A stretch of DNA of 64,000 nucleotides from Maribacter algarum (ex Lu et al. 2025) (nom. illeg.). GTDB lineage: Bacteria > Bacteroidota > Bacteroidia > Flavobacteriales > Flavobacteriaceae. Numbering within the stretch: the first letter of the stretch is position 1; every line of letters starts with the position of its first letter. The translations under genes were made by a program, and so were the position numbers. The stretch is taken from NCBI GenBank assembly GCA_947495915.1, contig CANMAW010000002.1:1-64000 (forward strand). Reading direction: 5' to 3'. Of this stretch, positions 53,101 through 61,537 are shown one piece after another. Under the pieces are notes generated by a model. It ran no database searches, was not told where the DNA came from, and saw nothing but the letters and a program-made list of their open reading frames with translations.

Positions 53101-53487
53101 TCCAACTAGTCCACTTCCTAAGACTGCAATGGCTTTGCTATTGGTTAAGACGTCCTTTTTGCTGATTAACTTTCTGGTCAGGTTGGTAATGGTCCAGAAC
53201 ATGAATAAAATTGTAAAAGCACTTGATGCGCCTGAAACAAAATTGACCATTCGGGCAACTAATTGATCATTTCCAAAAGCAAACATTGCAAAGAATGCTC
53301 CGATCATTTGCATCAATGGTGCGCCCGGCGGGTGACCTACCTGTAATTTTGCGGAGGTAGAAATATATTCACCGGCATCCCAAAAGCTACTGGTGGGTTC
53401 TACTGTTATGAAATAAACGATAAAAGCTATAAAAAAGGCGGTCCACCCAAGAATAGTGTCCCATTTTTCGAAGTTCTTTGAAAACAT
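50113..53487 (-). CDS. DUF2723 membrane protein, GT-C type glycosyltransferase-like
   Basis: A 1124-residue protein. The N-terminal half begins with a hydrophobic helix, then a periplasmic acidic motif (VEPTSSFWDAGEYISTSAKL, residues about 28-47) and about ten membrane helices up to 350, followed by a large loop (about 350-560) and more helices to about 670. The remainder (670-1124) is soluble with a helical repeat-like end (LVNEGKIEKAKNIID, YYKVGETTKARELFEQL) and an acidic Ser/Thr tail. DUF2723 is a GT-C-like family that may add sugars to exported proteins. Acceptor and donor unknown. Confidence 0.85.
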   Translation of the reverse strand: MFSKNFEKWDTILGWTAFFIAFIVYFITVEPTSSFWDAGEYISTSAKLQVGHPPGAPLMQMIGAFFAMFAFGNDQLVARMVNFVSGASSAFTILFMFWTITNLTRKLISKKDVLTNSKAIAVLGSGLVGSLAFTFSDSFWFNAVETEVYAMASLIMAMLLYLGLKWTDDLDNPRGNKWLVLISFIVGLTFGIQFMGFLAIPSIGLLYYFKKYKTTTVKNFLIANVVVIAILMLVYKFSLTYILKLFGWGEVFFINNIGLPFNSGSIIIGLLFIAAFYFGLNYTRKNEYKTANTIVLCLMFLFLGFSSWIMLPIRANANVVINENDPSDARSLLAYYNREQYPGVDSPIYGAYYSSSFADGGENKDGAPKYERDEKTGTYVIVNHWEKSVPGDNQDHVGLLPRMWSTQHAENYMKYFGPLEIKMKRSNKDLAEAIQRLETDYQNGDIDTEQYIGFIRRFEEYLEVQPPSIWQNVQYMFEFQFSYMYWRYFMWNYAGKQNDVQGRYNDNGNWISGIDFIDSMRPALGSQDNLPSDIENNKGRNKYYFLPLFLGIIGLVFQISKNPKQFWVLLVFFLFTGLAIQFYTNPYIFQPRERDYSLVGSFYIFALWIGIGVYGIFDELRKFITPKIIAPAITAICLLAVPTLMAYQNWDDHDRSNRFTAQSTAKAYLDSCQEDAGAMLFTIGDNDTFPLWYAQEIEGYRTDVRIICTSLFETDWYVDQMKRKAYESDPIPSQIGHNKYRTGNRDVLYHQDANSIFNKEVTESRWSVQAFIDWVDGDRPETKFKYWLEKKGGDISQYSDDVLNFVYYPTKKIRIPVNKKNALESGLVKAKDSALMVDYIDIDLPGVITKKSMMMLDILANNDWKRPIYFSGGSYDDAEFIWMKDYLQLDGLTYKLVPIKTKRPNGFEMGRIDTDLMYDVVMKWDWGNSSDPDIYHDTQTRIQGVTYRSNLARLMEALVNEGKIEKAKNIIDIAMTNMPLDQFGYYTLIEPFIDGYYKVGETTKARELFEQLKTKYIERLDYYYQIPIEEQIAKGENILDDMTAYRRIIDILVTNNDRDQGESETLRFNEYFDKFYGDQFDNEEDPLKPVDPDLQQATPVNDSALIDSSTVDNVNTTVDSTGLD

Positions 53488-53606
53488 GTACTGTTTGATT
53501 TACCTGTGCAGCGAATTTAGGAATAAATATAGATATGCAAATAGGTTTTTGATAAACCTTTAACAGGCTTTTTAATCTATTTTTTAATTATTGATGGCTA
53601 AAATGT

Positions 53607-53636
53607 TTGTGCAAACGAAACTTTGTTTTAAATTTG
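53607..53636 (+). promoter_or_regulatory. Promoter of tRNA-Gln
   Basis: TTG (53607-53609), exactly 19 bases, then TAAATTTG (53629-53636), full match to the Bacteroidetes consensus. The expected start, about 53643, is 37 bases before the tRNA. Confidence 0.75.
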
Positions 53637-53679
53637 CACGCTCGAAAGCTAAACATGTTTTTAGATTCGAGGTTGGTAT

Positions 53680-53751
53680 TGGCCCATGGTGTAATTGGCA
53701 ACACTCCGGTTTTTGGTACCGTCATTCAAGGTTCGAGTCCTTGTGGGCCAA
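53680..53751 (+). tRNA. tRNA-Gln (anticodon TTG)
   Basis: A 72-base tRNA with acceptor stem TGGCCCA / TGGGCCA (53680-53686, 53744-53750), discriminator A, no encoded CCA, D arm GGTG-TAATTGGCAA-CAC, anticodon TTG at 53713-53715 in the loop TTTTGGT, and T arm CAAGG-TTCGAGT-CCTTG. The anticodon stem reads CCGGT / ACCGT, so the outermost pair is C-U rather than C-G. Confidence 0.94.
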
Positions 53752-53757
53752 CAAAAT

Positions 53758-53799
53758 ATTATCCCAAACAATTGAAATTCAATTGTTTGGGATTTTTTG
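53758..53799. terminator. Intrinsic terminator after tRNA-Gln
   Basis: A 14-base stem ATCCCAAACAATTG / CAATTGTTTGGGAT (53761-53774, 53780-53793) and T6 tail, 9 bases after the tRNA. It also faces the convergent DUF2721 gene. Confidence 0.93.
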
Positions 53800-53859
53800 T
53801 TTATAATGCTATATTGGTGGGTTAGGGAGTTTTTTGATTGAGTTTTAAAAGGAAGTGTT

Positions 53860-54249
53860 CTATTTCTCAATATCTTTTAATTGAACAGATAGCGATTTTG
53901 TTGATAGTTGCACTTCGATAAAAGAGAGTACTAGTGAAACCATTAGGGCAAATAAACTTAAGCCGAACACTAGGTTTGCCCAAAAACGCAATTCTAAATA
54001 AATTAAGGTCATTGTTATTACTGCCAATAGAAAACTAAATATGGCAGTAGCTTGCATGTTTTTTATAATCGATAACCGTGTTCTAAGTTGATTTACTTGA
54101 ATTTTAACATGTGTTGCCCCTGTTTCTTGGTATTTCTGATGTAATTGTCTTATTAGTGCTGCTATTGCTAGATATCTAGCATTGTAGGCTAACATGGTCA
54201 ATGAAATAGCAGGAAATAAAAGTGCGGGTATACTAAGTGATAGTTGCAT
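53860..54249 (-). CDS. DUF2721 membrane protein
   Basis: From the ATG at 54249 (MQLSLSIPALLFPAISLTML) it is 129 residues; an open frame to 54282 adds 11 unlikely residues. It has one N-terminal membrane helix with the DUF2721 pattern (PALLFPAISLTMLAYNARYL), a polar helical middle (LIRQLHQKYQ) and two C-terminal helices (about 65-85, 90-110). The function of this family is unknown. Confidence 0.8.
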   Translation of the reverse strand: MQLSLSIPALLFPAISLTMLAYNARYLAIAALIRQLHQKYQETGATHVKIQVNQLRTRLSIIKNMQATAIFSFLLAVITMTLIYLELRFWANLVFGLSLFALMVSLVLSFIEVQLSTKSLSVQLKDIEK

Positions 54250-54495
54250 GTTTAAATATACTACGCATTCTTGGTATATCAACTATTCAAAATATACTAG
54301 AATGGTTAGTTTGTTATATTTCGAATAAGGGGTTGGCGGCGTTAGGTGTGATTTTTATATAAAGGGTTCTTAAAATTTGTAACTCATCTTATTTTTATGT
54401 TTTTCAACCAAAAAATATTTATTATCAAATTGTTATACTGAACTTCATGTAAACATTTTACTTTGAAGTGTTTGTAATATTAAAAATTTGATGCT

Positions 54496-54639
54496 ATGTG
54501 GATATTAAAACAAAGATTTGTTGAATGTGTCAAAACTATATTGAACGTTTTTATGGGTATTGTTTTATTCGTACCTATGTTATTTACGTTGTATTTGACT
54601 ATGAGTCGTAAAAAGTTAAAGCCAATTCAAGTGGACTAA
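54496..54639 (+). CDS. Small single-pass membrane protein (47 residues), function unknown
   Basis: A short frame starting MWILKQRFVECVKTIL with one strongly hydrophobic helix (about 13-35, NVFMGIVLFVPMLFTLYLTM) and a basic end SRKKLKPIQVD, a positive-inside pattern typical of real small membrane proteins. It lies in the 430-base gap between divergent DUF2721 and the antiporter (convergent to it). No family is recognised, and without homologues the call rests on composition alone. Confidence 0.5.
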   Translation: MWILKQRFVECVKTILNVFMGIVLFVPMLFTLYLTMSRKKLKPIQVD

Positions 54640-54677
54640 TTTTTTGGACTAAAAACATAGGTCTTCAAAAGTTACTA

Positions 54678-56045
54678 TTATTCTTTGGGGTTATTATTTT
54701 TTGTATCTAAATCTTCTTGCGTTTGGTTTGATTCAGGTGCGGAGTTTTCAGTTTGACTAATATTTTCTTCAACTTGTGGGGTATCTGAATTATTATTCAA
54801 TGCATCTTCTGCTTCATTACGCATCATTATCTCCTCGTCTATTTCGTCTAGCAAAGTGCCCATTTTGCGTTTATCTTTAATCATTGCCCAAGTCATTACT
54901 AAGCTTGTAACAATAATTACGAAAAGTAAAATTCCAGACTCAAAACCTTCTATTTGCGCCTGTGCAGGTATAGCGTAAAATAATAAAACAGTAATTAAGC
55001 CTCTAGGAGCTATAAATAATTGTGGCAAAATGTCTTTGCCGACAAAAATTCTTAGAATTGCCCAGCGTATGATATAGATAGATGCTATAATTAAAAGGCT
55101 AATTAGTGCAACCTTTAAATCTAAAAGGGAGGAAAGAACAATGGTAATACCGAAAATTACAAAAAAGAAAGTTCGAACTATGAATGCTGTTTCTAGTGTA
55201 ATGATGTGTAGGTCATGATAAATATGTTTCATTTTTTCTTCCTCTAGAAAAATTGCAGTTTTTCCAGGAAAAAACAGTTTGATGTTTTTTACGATAAGTC
55301 CGAATATCAAAATAATTATTAAAGAAGAAAGATGCATTTGTTTTCCGATGGCATAGAGTAGAAGAAGTACTGCTATAAGTAAGAATAATTTAGCTTGACT
55401 CTTAATGCGTTGAAAAATCAATATTATGGCGTAACTCGCAACAATTGCAATTATGATGGTTAGCACGAGGTTTATCGAAAACCCAACGACGCCACCGTCT
55501 TCTGCAGGGTTAAGTCCTCCTGTCAAGAAATAAAACATCATAATTCCAAAAATATCTGAGAAGGTACTTTCGTAAATGTGAAACTCTTTTTTGGCTTCTG
55601 CCAGTCCGCCTACGCTTGGTATGATAATCGCACTTGATAAAATAGAAAGTGGGGTAGCATATAGCCATGCAGATTGCATAGTCATACCATCTACAAACTG
55701 AAATAATAACAAAGCGGCCACCCAAGCACTAGCTACTAAGCCAATTAAGGCGATTGCCATTGATTTAAGAATAGGTACTAATTTTTCCTTTTTAAGTTCT
55801 AATTCAAGAGCTGCCTCGAGTACAATCATAATTAGGCCGACGGTTCCTAAAATCTCTAACGATCCGGCAAAATCGGGGGTGCTGGGCGCGAAAATATCTA
55901 AACCGACTTTTATTAGAATTCCTAATAAAATAAGCATTAATACAGATGGTACATTAGTCTTTTTAGCTATTCCGTTGAACCAAAATGACAAGATTACAAT
56001 TATTGAAGCTTCAATAATGAGGTTGTACGAGGAGAAAATTTCCAT
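54678..56045 (-). CDS. Cation/proton antiporter (CPA family)
   Basis: A 455-residue protein with about 12 membrane helices (to residue ~390) and a hydrophilic acidic tail of about 60 residues (rich in E, N, D, Q). Signature segments are VGLIMIVLEAALELEL (helix 3/4 region) and ESTFSDIFGIMMFYFL, where the aspartate and preceding residues fit the ion-binding helix of NhaP/KefB-like exchangers. The ion (Na+, K+ or H+ coupling) is not determinable. The gene has an inverted repeat 52 bases upstream. Confidence 0.85.
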   Translation of the reverse strand: MEIFSSYNLIIEASIIVILSFWFNGIAKKTNVPSVLMLILLGILIKVGLDIFAPSTPDFAGSLEILGTVGLIMIVLEAALELELKKEKLVPILKSMAIALIGLVASAWVAALLLFQFVDGMTMQSAWLYATPLSILSSAIIIPSVGGLAEAKKEFHIYESTFSDIFGIMMFYFLTGGLNPAEDGGVVGFSINLVLTIIIAIVASYAIILIFQRIKSQAKLFLLIAVLLLLYAIGKQMHLSSLIIILIFGLIVKNIKLFFPGKTAIFLEEEKMKHIYHDLHIITLETAFIVRTFFFVIFGITIVLSSLLDLKVALISLLIIASIYIIRWAILRIFVGKDILPQLFIAPRGLITVLLFYAIPAQAQIEGFESGILLFVIIVTSLVMTWAMIKDKRKMGTLLDEIDEEIMMRNEAEDALNNNSDTPQVEENISQTENSAPESNQTQEDLDTKNNNPKE

Positions 56046-56096
56046 AACATTAGGTTAGTTAAATGGTGTTTTTAGGAAATCTAAAGATAATGTTTA

Positions 56097-56143
56097 TACC
56101 CTAATCTGTTATATTGCATATTAACTTTTTCAGGATTAGGGTA
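56097..56143. repeat. Perfect 10-base inverted repeat upstream of the antiporter gene
   Basis: Arms TACCCTAATC (56097-56106) and GATTAGGGTA (56134-56143) are exact reverse complements 27 bases apart, in the region upstream of the minus-strand antiporter gene. It could be an operator for a dimeric regulator or an RNA hairpin. Confidence 0.55.
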
Positions 56144-56211
56144 TCTTGAGCGTTTATTGGTAGTTATCTTGTAGGTTAAATTTAAATTTTACTAAGCATT
56201 AAATAACAAGA

Positions 56212-56242
56212 TTGCATGAAAATAAAATTAAATGTATATTTG
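56212..56242 (+). promoter_or_regulatory. Promoter of rimP-nusA-infB
   Basis: TTG (56212-56214), 20 bases, TATATTTG (56235-56242), an exact -7 match. The start site is expected near 56249, giving a leader of about 150 bases. Confidence 0.72.
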
Positions 56243-56273
56243 CACGACTGAAAGGATAGAATTTGTATTCATG

Positions 56274-56297
56274 AGGGGACATTTAGTCCTCTTTTTT
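56274..56297 (+). promoter_or_regulatory. Attenuator-like terminator hairpin in the rimP-nusA leader
   Basis: Stem AGGGGAC / GTCCTCT (56274-56280, 56286-56292; one G-U pair) with a 5-base loop followed by a T-run (56292-56297). It lies about 25-30 bases after the predicted start site and over 100 bases before rimP, so it must be read through or be regulated. NusA itself affects termination, which makes feedback plausible. Confidence 0.5.
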
Positions 56298-56400
56298 ATT
56301 GTCGAGATTTTTTTAATAGAACACTTGAGTTCGAATAATTAATTAAATTTATTACGTTCTTGACTAGAGTATTAAAGTCTAAATAAAAGGGACAAAAAGT

Positions 56401-56862
56401 ATGTTTAAGAAAAAAGTTCAGACGCTTTTACATGATGCTCTTGAAGAAGATGGAAACCTGTTTTTGATTGATTTTTCAATTACAACAGATAACAAAATAA
56501 AAGTAGTTATAGACGGAGATTCTGGAGTTACTGTTCAAGATTGCATGAAGATTAGTCGGGCAATTGAGCATAACTTAGATCGAGAGGAGGAAGATTTTTC
56601 TCTAGAGGTAGCTTCAGCAGGAGCAGCCTCTGCAATGATTTTGCCAAGACAATACAAGAAGAATATTGGAAGAAAACTAGAAGTTAAAACAGAAGAAGAT
56701 ACCAATGAGGGTAAGCTCACTGAGGTTACAGATAATGGTATTACATTAGAGTGGAAAGCACGAGAACCTAAACCGATTGGAAAGGGTAAGCATACGGTTC
56801 AGAAAAGAAAAGAAATTGACTTTTCTGATATAAAAGAAGCAAAAGTTATTTTAAAATTTTAA
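56401..56862 (+). CDS. rimP: Ribosome maturation factor RimP
   Basis: A 153-residue protein needed for 30S subunit maturation. It matches RimP in length and position, with the motif DSGVTVQDCMKISRAIEH (about 40-57) and an SH3-like C-terminal domain (GKLTEVTDNGITLEW). It is the first gene of rimP-nusA-infB; nusA starts 10 bases later. Confidence 0.95.
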   Translation: MFKKKVQTLLHDALEEDGNLFLIDFSITTDNKIKVVIDGDSGVTVQDCMKISRAIEHNLDREEEDFSLEVASAGAASAMILPRQYKKNIGRKLEVKTEEDTNEGKLTEVTDNGITLEWKAREPKPIGKGKHTVQKRKEIDFSDIKEAKVILKF

Positions 56863-56872
56863 TAGCAGAAGA

Positions 56873-58105
56873 ATGGAGAATATTGCGCTAATTGAGTCTT
56901 TTTCAGAGTTCAAAGATGATAAGTTCATTGATAGAGTGACCTTAATGGCAATTCTAGAAGACGTATTTAGAAACGCACTTAAAAAGAAATTTGGTTCTGA
57001 TGACAATTTTGATATCATTATCAACCCAGATAAAGGAGATTTAGAGATATGGAGAAATCGAATTGTTGTAGAAGATGGAGAGGTTGAAGAGCCGAACGAA
57101 GAAATTTCATTAACTGAAGCCCGTAAAATTGAACCAGATTTTGAAGTTGGTGAAGATGTGTCAGAGGAGGTGAAGTTGATGCACTTAGGTAGAAGAGCAA
57201 TTCTAGCGCTTCGTCAAAACCTTATTTCAAAGATTCACGAACATGATAATACCACTATTTACAAGCAATTTAAAGATCTAGAAGGAGAAATTTATACGGC
57301 TGAGGTTCATCATATTCGTCATAAAGCTATTATTTTATTAGATGATGAAGGCAATGAAATCATTCTACCAAAAGATAGGCAAATACCTTCTGACTTTTTT
57401 AGAAAAGGAGATAATGTAAGAGGAATCATTGAAAGTGTAGAATTGAAAGGGAATAAACCGACGATAATTATGTCGAGAAGTTCGCCTAAGTTCTTAGAGC
57501 AATTGTTTTTTCAAGAAATTCCTGAAGTTTTTGATGGTTTAATAACTATTAAAAAAGCCGTGCGTATTCCTGGTGAAAAAGCAAAGGTAGCTGTAGATTC
57601 TTATGATGATCGAATTGACCCGGTTGGTGCTTGTGTAGGTATGAAAGGATCTCGTATTCATGGTATTGTTCGTGAATTAGGAAACGAAAATATAGATGTT
57701 ATTAACTGGACAGGTAATCCGCAGTTATTGGTGACTAGAGCATTGAGTCCTGCAAGAGTTTCGTCGGTGAAGTTAAATGATGAGAAAATGACTGCTCAGG
57801 TATATTTAAAACCCGAAGAAGTTTCAAAGGCAATCGGTAGAGGAGGTCATAATATTCGATTAGCTGGTCAACTAACTGGTTATGAGATAGATGTGTTTAG
57901 AGAAGGTGTTGAAGAGGATGTAGAGCTGACTGAATTTTCAGATGAAATTGATGGATGGATTATCGAGGAATTTAAGAAAATCGGTATGGATACTGCACGT
58001 AGTGTTTTAGAGCAAGACGTTGCAGACCTCGTAAAAAGAACAGATTTAGAAGAGGAAACTATCGCTGAAGTTGTACGTATACTGAAAGCAGAATTAGAAG
58101 AATAG
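56873..58105 (+). CDS. nusA: Transcription elongation/termination factor NusA
   Basis: A 410-residue RNA polymerase-binding protein: N-terminal domain (about 1-130), S1 domain (about 135-205, ...EIILPKDRQIP), two KH domains (about 215-350, including GACVGMKGSRIHGIVREL and GRGGHNIRLAGQLTG). It lacks the C-terminal acidic repeats of E. coli NusA (495 residues). It affects pausing, termination and antitermination. rimP precedes it by 10 bases and infB follows 52 bases later. Confidence 0.96.
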   Translation: MENIALIESFSEFKDDKFIDRVTLMAILEDVFRNALKKKFGSDDNFDIIINPDKGDLEIWRNRIVVEDGEVEEPNEEISLTEARKIEPDFEVGEDVSEEVKLMHLGRRAILALRQNLISKIHEHDNTTIYKQFKDLEGEIYTAEVHHIRHKAIILLDDEGNEIILPKDRQIPSDFFRKGDNVRGIIESVELKGNKPTIIMSRSSPKFLEQLFFQEIPEVFDGLITIKKAVRIPGEKAKVAVDSYDDRIDPVGACVGMKGSRIHGIVRELGNENIDVINWTGNPQLLVTRALSPARVSSVKLNDEKMTAQVYLKPEEVSKAIGRGGHNIRLAGQLTGYEIDVFREGVEEDVELTEFSDEIDGWIIEEFKKIGMDTARSVLEQDVADLVKRTDLEEETIAEVVRILKAELEE

Positions 58106-58157
58106 CTATATATTAGCAGTATTAAAGATTGTTTTTAAAGAATAGGAAAAAGTATTT

Positions 58158-60872
58158 ATGGCAGAAAGTGCAACAATAAGGCTTAATAAAGTTCTCAGAG
58201 AACTAAATATTTCATTAGACCGTGCCGTGGATTTTCTATCCACTAAAGGTCATGAGATAGAAGCACGCCCGACTACCAAGATTTCAAATCAGGTATATCA
58301 GGTGCTTTTAGATGAGTTCCAGACCGATATGAGCAAAAAGGTTGCGTCAAAAGAGGTTGGTGAGGAAAAGCGTAAGGAGAAAGAGGCGATTCGAATTCGA
58401 CTTGAGAAAGAGCAAGAAGATCGTAGAATTGCTAGAGAAAAAAGAGCTGCGGCTTCTGAAATTGTAAAAGCTAAAGCTGAAATTTCAGGGCCTAAAACTG
58501 TCGGTAAAATTGACCTTAATCCAAAGAAAAAGGATGCGCCAAAACCAGTTGAAGAAAAGAAAGAGGTTGTAAAAGAAGAGAAGAAGGAGGTTGAAAAAAC
58601 ACCTGAGGCTCCGAAAGTGGTAGCCCCGGAGGAGGTTGCTCCTGAAAAGCCTGCAGCTAAGACTGAAAAAGATGCTCCGGTTACAACAGAATCTGCTCCC
58701 GAAGAGGCGAAGATAGAAACTCAGTATAAAAAGCTGAGTGGTCCAAAAATTATGGGCGATAAAATTGATCTTTCTAAATTTCAAAAACCTAAAAAGAAAA
58801 AAGAGGAACCAAAAGCAAAAGCCGCTGGTGGTGATAACAAGCGCAAAAGAAAACGTATAGTTAGTAATAAGCCTGGGTCTAATTCTGGAAGAGGAACAGG
58901 TCCGAGAGGTAATAATTCAGGCAATCGCAAGGGCGGACAGCGATATGGGGCTCCAAAAGTTGAGCCTACCGAAGCTGATGTTCAAAAGCAAGTGCGAGAA
59001 ACACTTGAAAAACTTCAAGGAAAGTCTAAAAAAGGAAAAGGAGCAAAGTATCGTAGAGATAAGAGAGATCAGCACCGTCAACAGACAGAGGTAGATCTTG
59101 AAATTCAAGAAATTGAAAGTAAAACCTTAAAGGTTACTGAGTTTGTTACTGCGAACGAAGTTGCTACGATGATGGATGTTTCTACTACTGAAATTATTTC
59201 GGCTTGTATGTCTTTAGGTCTTATGGTAACTATGAATCAGCGTTTAGATGCTGAAACACTTTCTATTGTAGCTGAAGAGTTTGGTTATTCTGTTGAGTTT
59301 GTTACAGCAGATATTGAAGAAAGTATTGTTGAGGTAGAAGATGCTGAAGAAGACTTGAAGCCTAGAGCGCCGATTGTTACAGTAATGGGGCATGTAGATC
59401 ATGGAAAAACGTCTTTGTTAGATCACATTAGAGAAGAGAATGTAATTGCTGGTGAAAGCGGTGGAATTACACAGCACATTGGTGCCTATGGGGTGACCTT
59501 GCAAGATGGACAAAAGATTGCATTTTTAGATACACCTGGTCACGAAGCCTTTACAGCGATGCGTGCACGTGGTGCTCAAGTTACCGATATTGCTATAATT
59601 GTTATCGCAGCTGATGATGATATCATGCCTCAAACTAAAGAGGCTATTAGTCATGCACAAGCAGCAGGTGTTCCGATTGTGTTTGCAATCAATAAAATTG
59701 ATAGGCCTACTGCAAACCCTGATAAGATTAAAGAAGGGCTTGCTCAAATGAATTTATTAGTAGAAGATTGGGGAGGGAAAATTCAATCACACGACATCTC
59801 TGCAAAAACTGGTGAAGGGGTCAAAGAACTGCTTGAAAAAGTATTGCTTGAGGCAGAATTACTTGAATTAAAGGCAAATCCTGATAAATTAGCCAATGGA
59901 ACAGTTGTAGAAGCCTTTTTAGATAAAGGTAAAGGGTATGTTTCTACTATTTTAGTGCAGGCGGGTACGCTTAAAATTGGTGATTACGTTTTAGCTGGTA
60001 CTTGTAGCGGTAAGATTAAAGCCATGCAAGATGAGCGTGGTAAGATTGTAAAAGAAGCTGGTCCATCGCAACCAATTTCAATTTTAGGTTTAGATGGCGC
60101 CCCTCAAGCTGGTGATAAGTTTAATGTTTTAGAGGATGAGAGAGAAGCTAAGCAAATTGCAACAAGACGTTCTCAATTGCAACGTGAGCAGTCTGTACGT
60201 ACGCAACGACATATTACTTTAGATGAAATCGGTAGGCGTATAGCTCTTGGTGATTTCAAAGAATTAAATATTATCTTAAAAGGTGATGTTGATGGTTCTG
60301 TTGAGGCATTAACCGATTCGTTCCAAAAGCTTTCTACTGATGAAATTCAAGTGAATATTATTCATAAAGCTGTTGGGCCAATTACGGAATCTGATGTATT
60401 ACTGGCCTCTGCTTCTGATGCGGTTATTATTGGCTTTAATGTTAGGCCAATGGGTAATGCAAGACAAGTTGCTGAGAAAGAAGAAATCGATATCCGTATG
60501 TACTCTATCATATACGATGCGATTAATGATTTGAAAGATGCAATGGAAGGTATGCTTTCTCCTGAAATGAAGGAAGAAATTACAGGAACTGCAGAAATAA
60601 GAGAAACATTCAAAATATCTAAAGTCGGTACTATTGCTGGTTGTATGGTTACCACAGGTAAAATACTTAGAAGCACAGGTATTCGATTAATTCGTGACGG
60701 GGTGGTGATTTATACCGGTGAATTAGCATCACTTAAACGTTTTAAAGATGATGTGAAAGAAGTTTCTAAAGGATATGATTGTGGTCTTCAAATCAAAAAC
60801 TACAATGATATTAAGGAGTTAGATATTGTAGAAGGTTTCCAAGAAGTAGCGGTTGCTAAAAAGTTAAAATAA
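58158..60872 (+). CDS. infB: Translation initiation factor IF-2
   Basis: A 904-residue GTPase that places initiator tRNA on the 30S subunit. A short helical N-terminus ([20 protein letters not shown]) is followed by a long Lys/Glu/Ala/Pro-rich linker (about 65-290), a basic stretch rich in Gly/Asn/Arg, then the IF2_N/G domain with G1 GHVDHGKTS (near 411), G3 DTPGHEAF (near 457) and G4 NKID (near 513), and the C-terminal beta-barrel and initiator-tRNA domain ([15 protein letters not shown] ending). Confidence 0.97.
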   Translation: MAESATIRLNKVLRELNISLDRAVDFLSTKGHEIEARPTTKISNQVYQVLLDEFQTDMSKKVASKEVGEEKRKEKEAIRIRLEKEQEDRRIAREKRAAASEIVKAKAEISGPKTVGKIDLNPKKKDAPKPVEEKKEVVKEEKKEVEKTPEAPKVVAPEEVAPEKPAAKTEKDAPVTTESAPEEAKIETQYKKLSGPKIMGDKIDLSKFQKPKKKKEEPKAKAAGGDNKRKRKRIVSNKPGSNSGRGTGPRGNNSGNRKGGQRYGAPKVEPTEADVQKQVRETLEKLQGKSKKGKGAKYRRDKRDQHRQQTEVDLEIQEIESKTLKVTEFVTANEVATMMDVSTTEIISACMSLGLMVTMNQRLDAETLSIVAEEFGYSVEFVTADIEESIVEVEDAEEDLKPRAPIVTVMGHVDHGKTSLLDHIREENVIAGESGGITQHIGAYGVTLQDGQKIAFLDTPGHEAFTAMRARGAQVTDIAIIVIAADDDIMPQTKEAISHAQAAGVPIVFAINKIDRPTANPDKIKEGLAQMNLLVEDWGGKIQSHDISAKTGEGVKELLEKVLLEAELLELKANPDKLANGTVVEAFLDKGKGYVSTILVQAGTLKIGDYVLAGTCSGKIKAMQDERGKIVKEAGPSQPISILGLDGAPQAGDKFNVLEDEREAKQIATRRSQLQREQSVRTQRHITLDEIGRRIALGDFKELNIILKGDVDGSVEALTDSFQKLSTDEIQVNIIHKAVGPITESDVLLASASDAVIIGFNVRPMGNARQVAEKEEIDIRMYSIIYDAINDLKDAMEGMLSPEMKEEITGTAEIRETFKISKVGTIAGCMVTTGKILRSTGIRLIRDGVVIYTGELASLKRFKDDVKEVSKGYDCGLQIKNYNDIKELDIVEGFQEVAVAKKLK

Positions 60873-60915
60873 CTTTTAGCGAGTTAGCGGTAAAACGAAA
60901 TACTTCTATATTAAA

Positions 60916-60949
60916 GCAAAAAAAATCGACCTACTTGGTCGATTTTTTT
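60916..60949. terminator. Bidirectional intrinsic terminator after infB
   Basis: Stem AAAAATCGACC / GGTCGATTTTT (about 60921-60931, 60937-60947) flanked by A- and T-runs. It covers the stop codon of the convergent SPOR gene and ends the rimP-nusA-infB transcript. Confidence 0.9.
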
Positions 60950-61305
60950 GGTGCTAATAGCATCGCATTCGGATATTTTTTGCGCACATCAATAAATTGC
61001 CTTTCAGCTTCTAATTTTGTTTTGAAACGACCAACTTTAACTCTATAAGTTGGTGAGTCGAAATCTACGCGCGATGAAAGGTTTGGAAAGTCGATATTTA
61101 CTAGTGATTTGAGTTCGTTAGCTTTAGAGTTTGAACTGACGAAACCAACTTGAATGGTGTAATAATCGCTAGAAGAAAGGGTTGATTTGTAAACCGTTAA
61201 TAATGCATCAATCTTTTCATCTTGAGTGATGGTGATTGTTCCTGTTTGGGCAACAGCAAAATACGTTGAAACTGTAATAAATAGGGTGGTGAGTACGCTT
61301 TTCAT
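60931..61305 (-). CDS. Exported SPOR-domain protein
   Basis: A 124-residue protein with a signal peptide (ending FAVAQT) and a SPOR domain (about 45-118, YYTIQVGFVSSNSKANELK ... YRVKVGRFKTKLEAERQF) that binds denuded septal peptidoglycan in related proteins. Nothing else is attached. It is convergent with infB, and its last codons lie in the shared terminator. Confidence 0.88.
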   Translation of the reverse strand: MKSVLTTLFITVSTYFAVAQTGTITITQDEKIDALLTVYKSTLSSSDYYTIQVGFVSSNSKANELKSLVNIDFPNLSSRVDFDSPTYRVKVGRFKTKLEAERQFIDVRKKYPNAMLLAPKKSTK

Positions 61306-61439
61306 AAGATATTATTTGATGCTTGAAGATATGAGTTACAAAAGTAAATTTTTCTTCTCAACGCAAAACCTTTAGTCTTTATTTAGAATAATTATAAATT
61401 GTAAATTATCGATACGTTAAGATTTTCCAAATAAAGTCT

Positions 61440-61453
61440 ATGTCGTATTTTTG
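61440..61453 (+). promoter_or_regulatory. -7 promoter region of the act operon
   Basis: ATGTCGTATTTTTG with TATTTTTG (61446-61453) as -7 element, 84 bases before the actA ATG. It is identical over 14 bases to the sucA element at 9118-9131. A TTC, one base off TTG, lies 18 bases upstream. Confidence 0.5.
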
Positions 61454-61537
61454 CATCCAAATTAAAAGGTCGATAATTAGGTTTGTATTTTACTATATAA
61501 ATAATCGTGCCAAGATTCAGATTGAAATATTCTGTAT

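Noticed and set aside
53591-53870. Several open frames overlapping tRNA-Gln and its terminator
   Set aside because: The tRNA, its promoter and terminator account for the sequence; the frames have no start or family signature.
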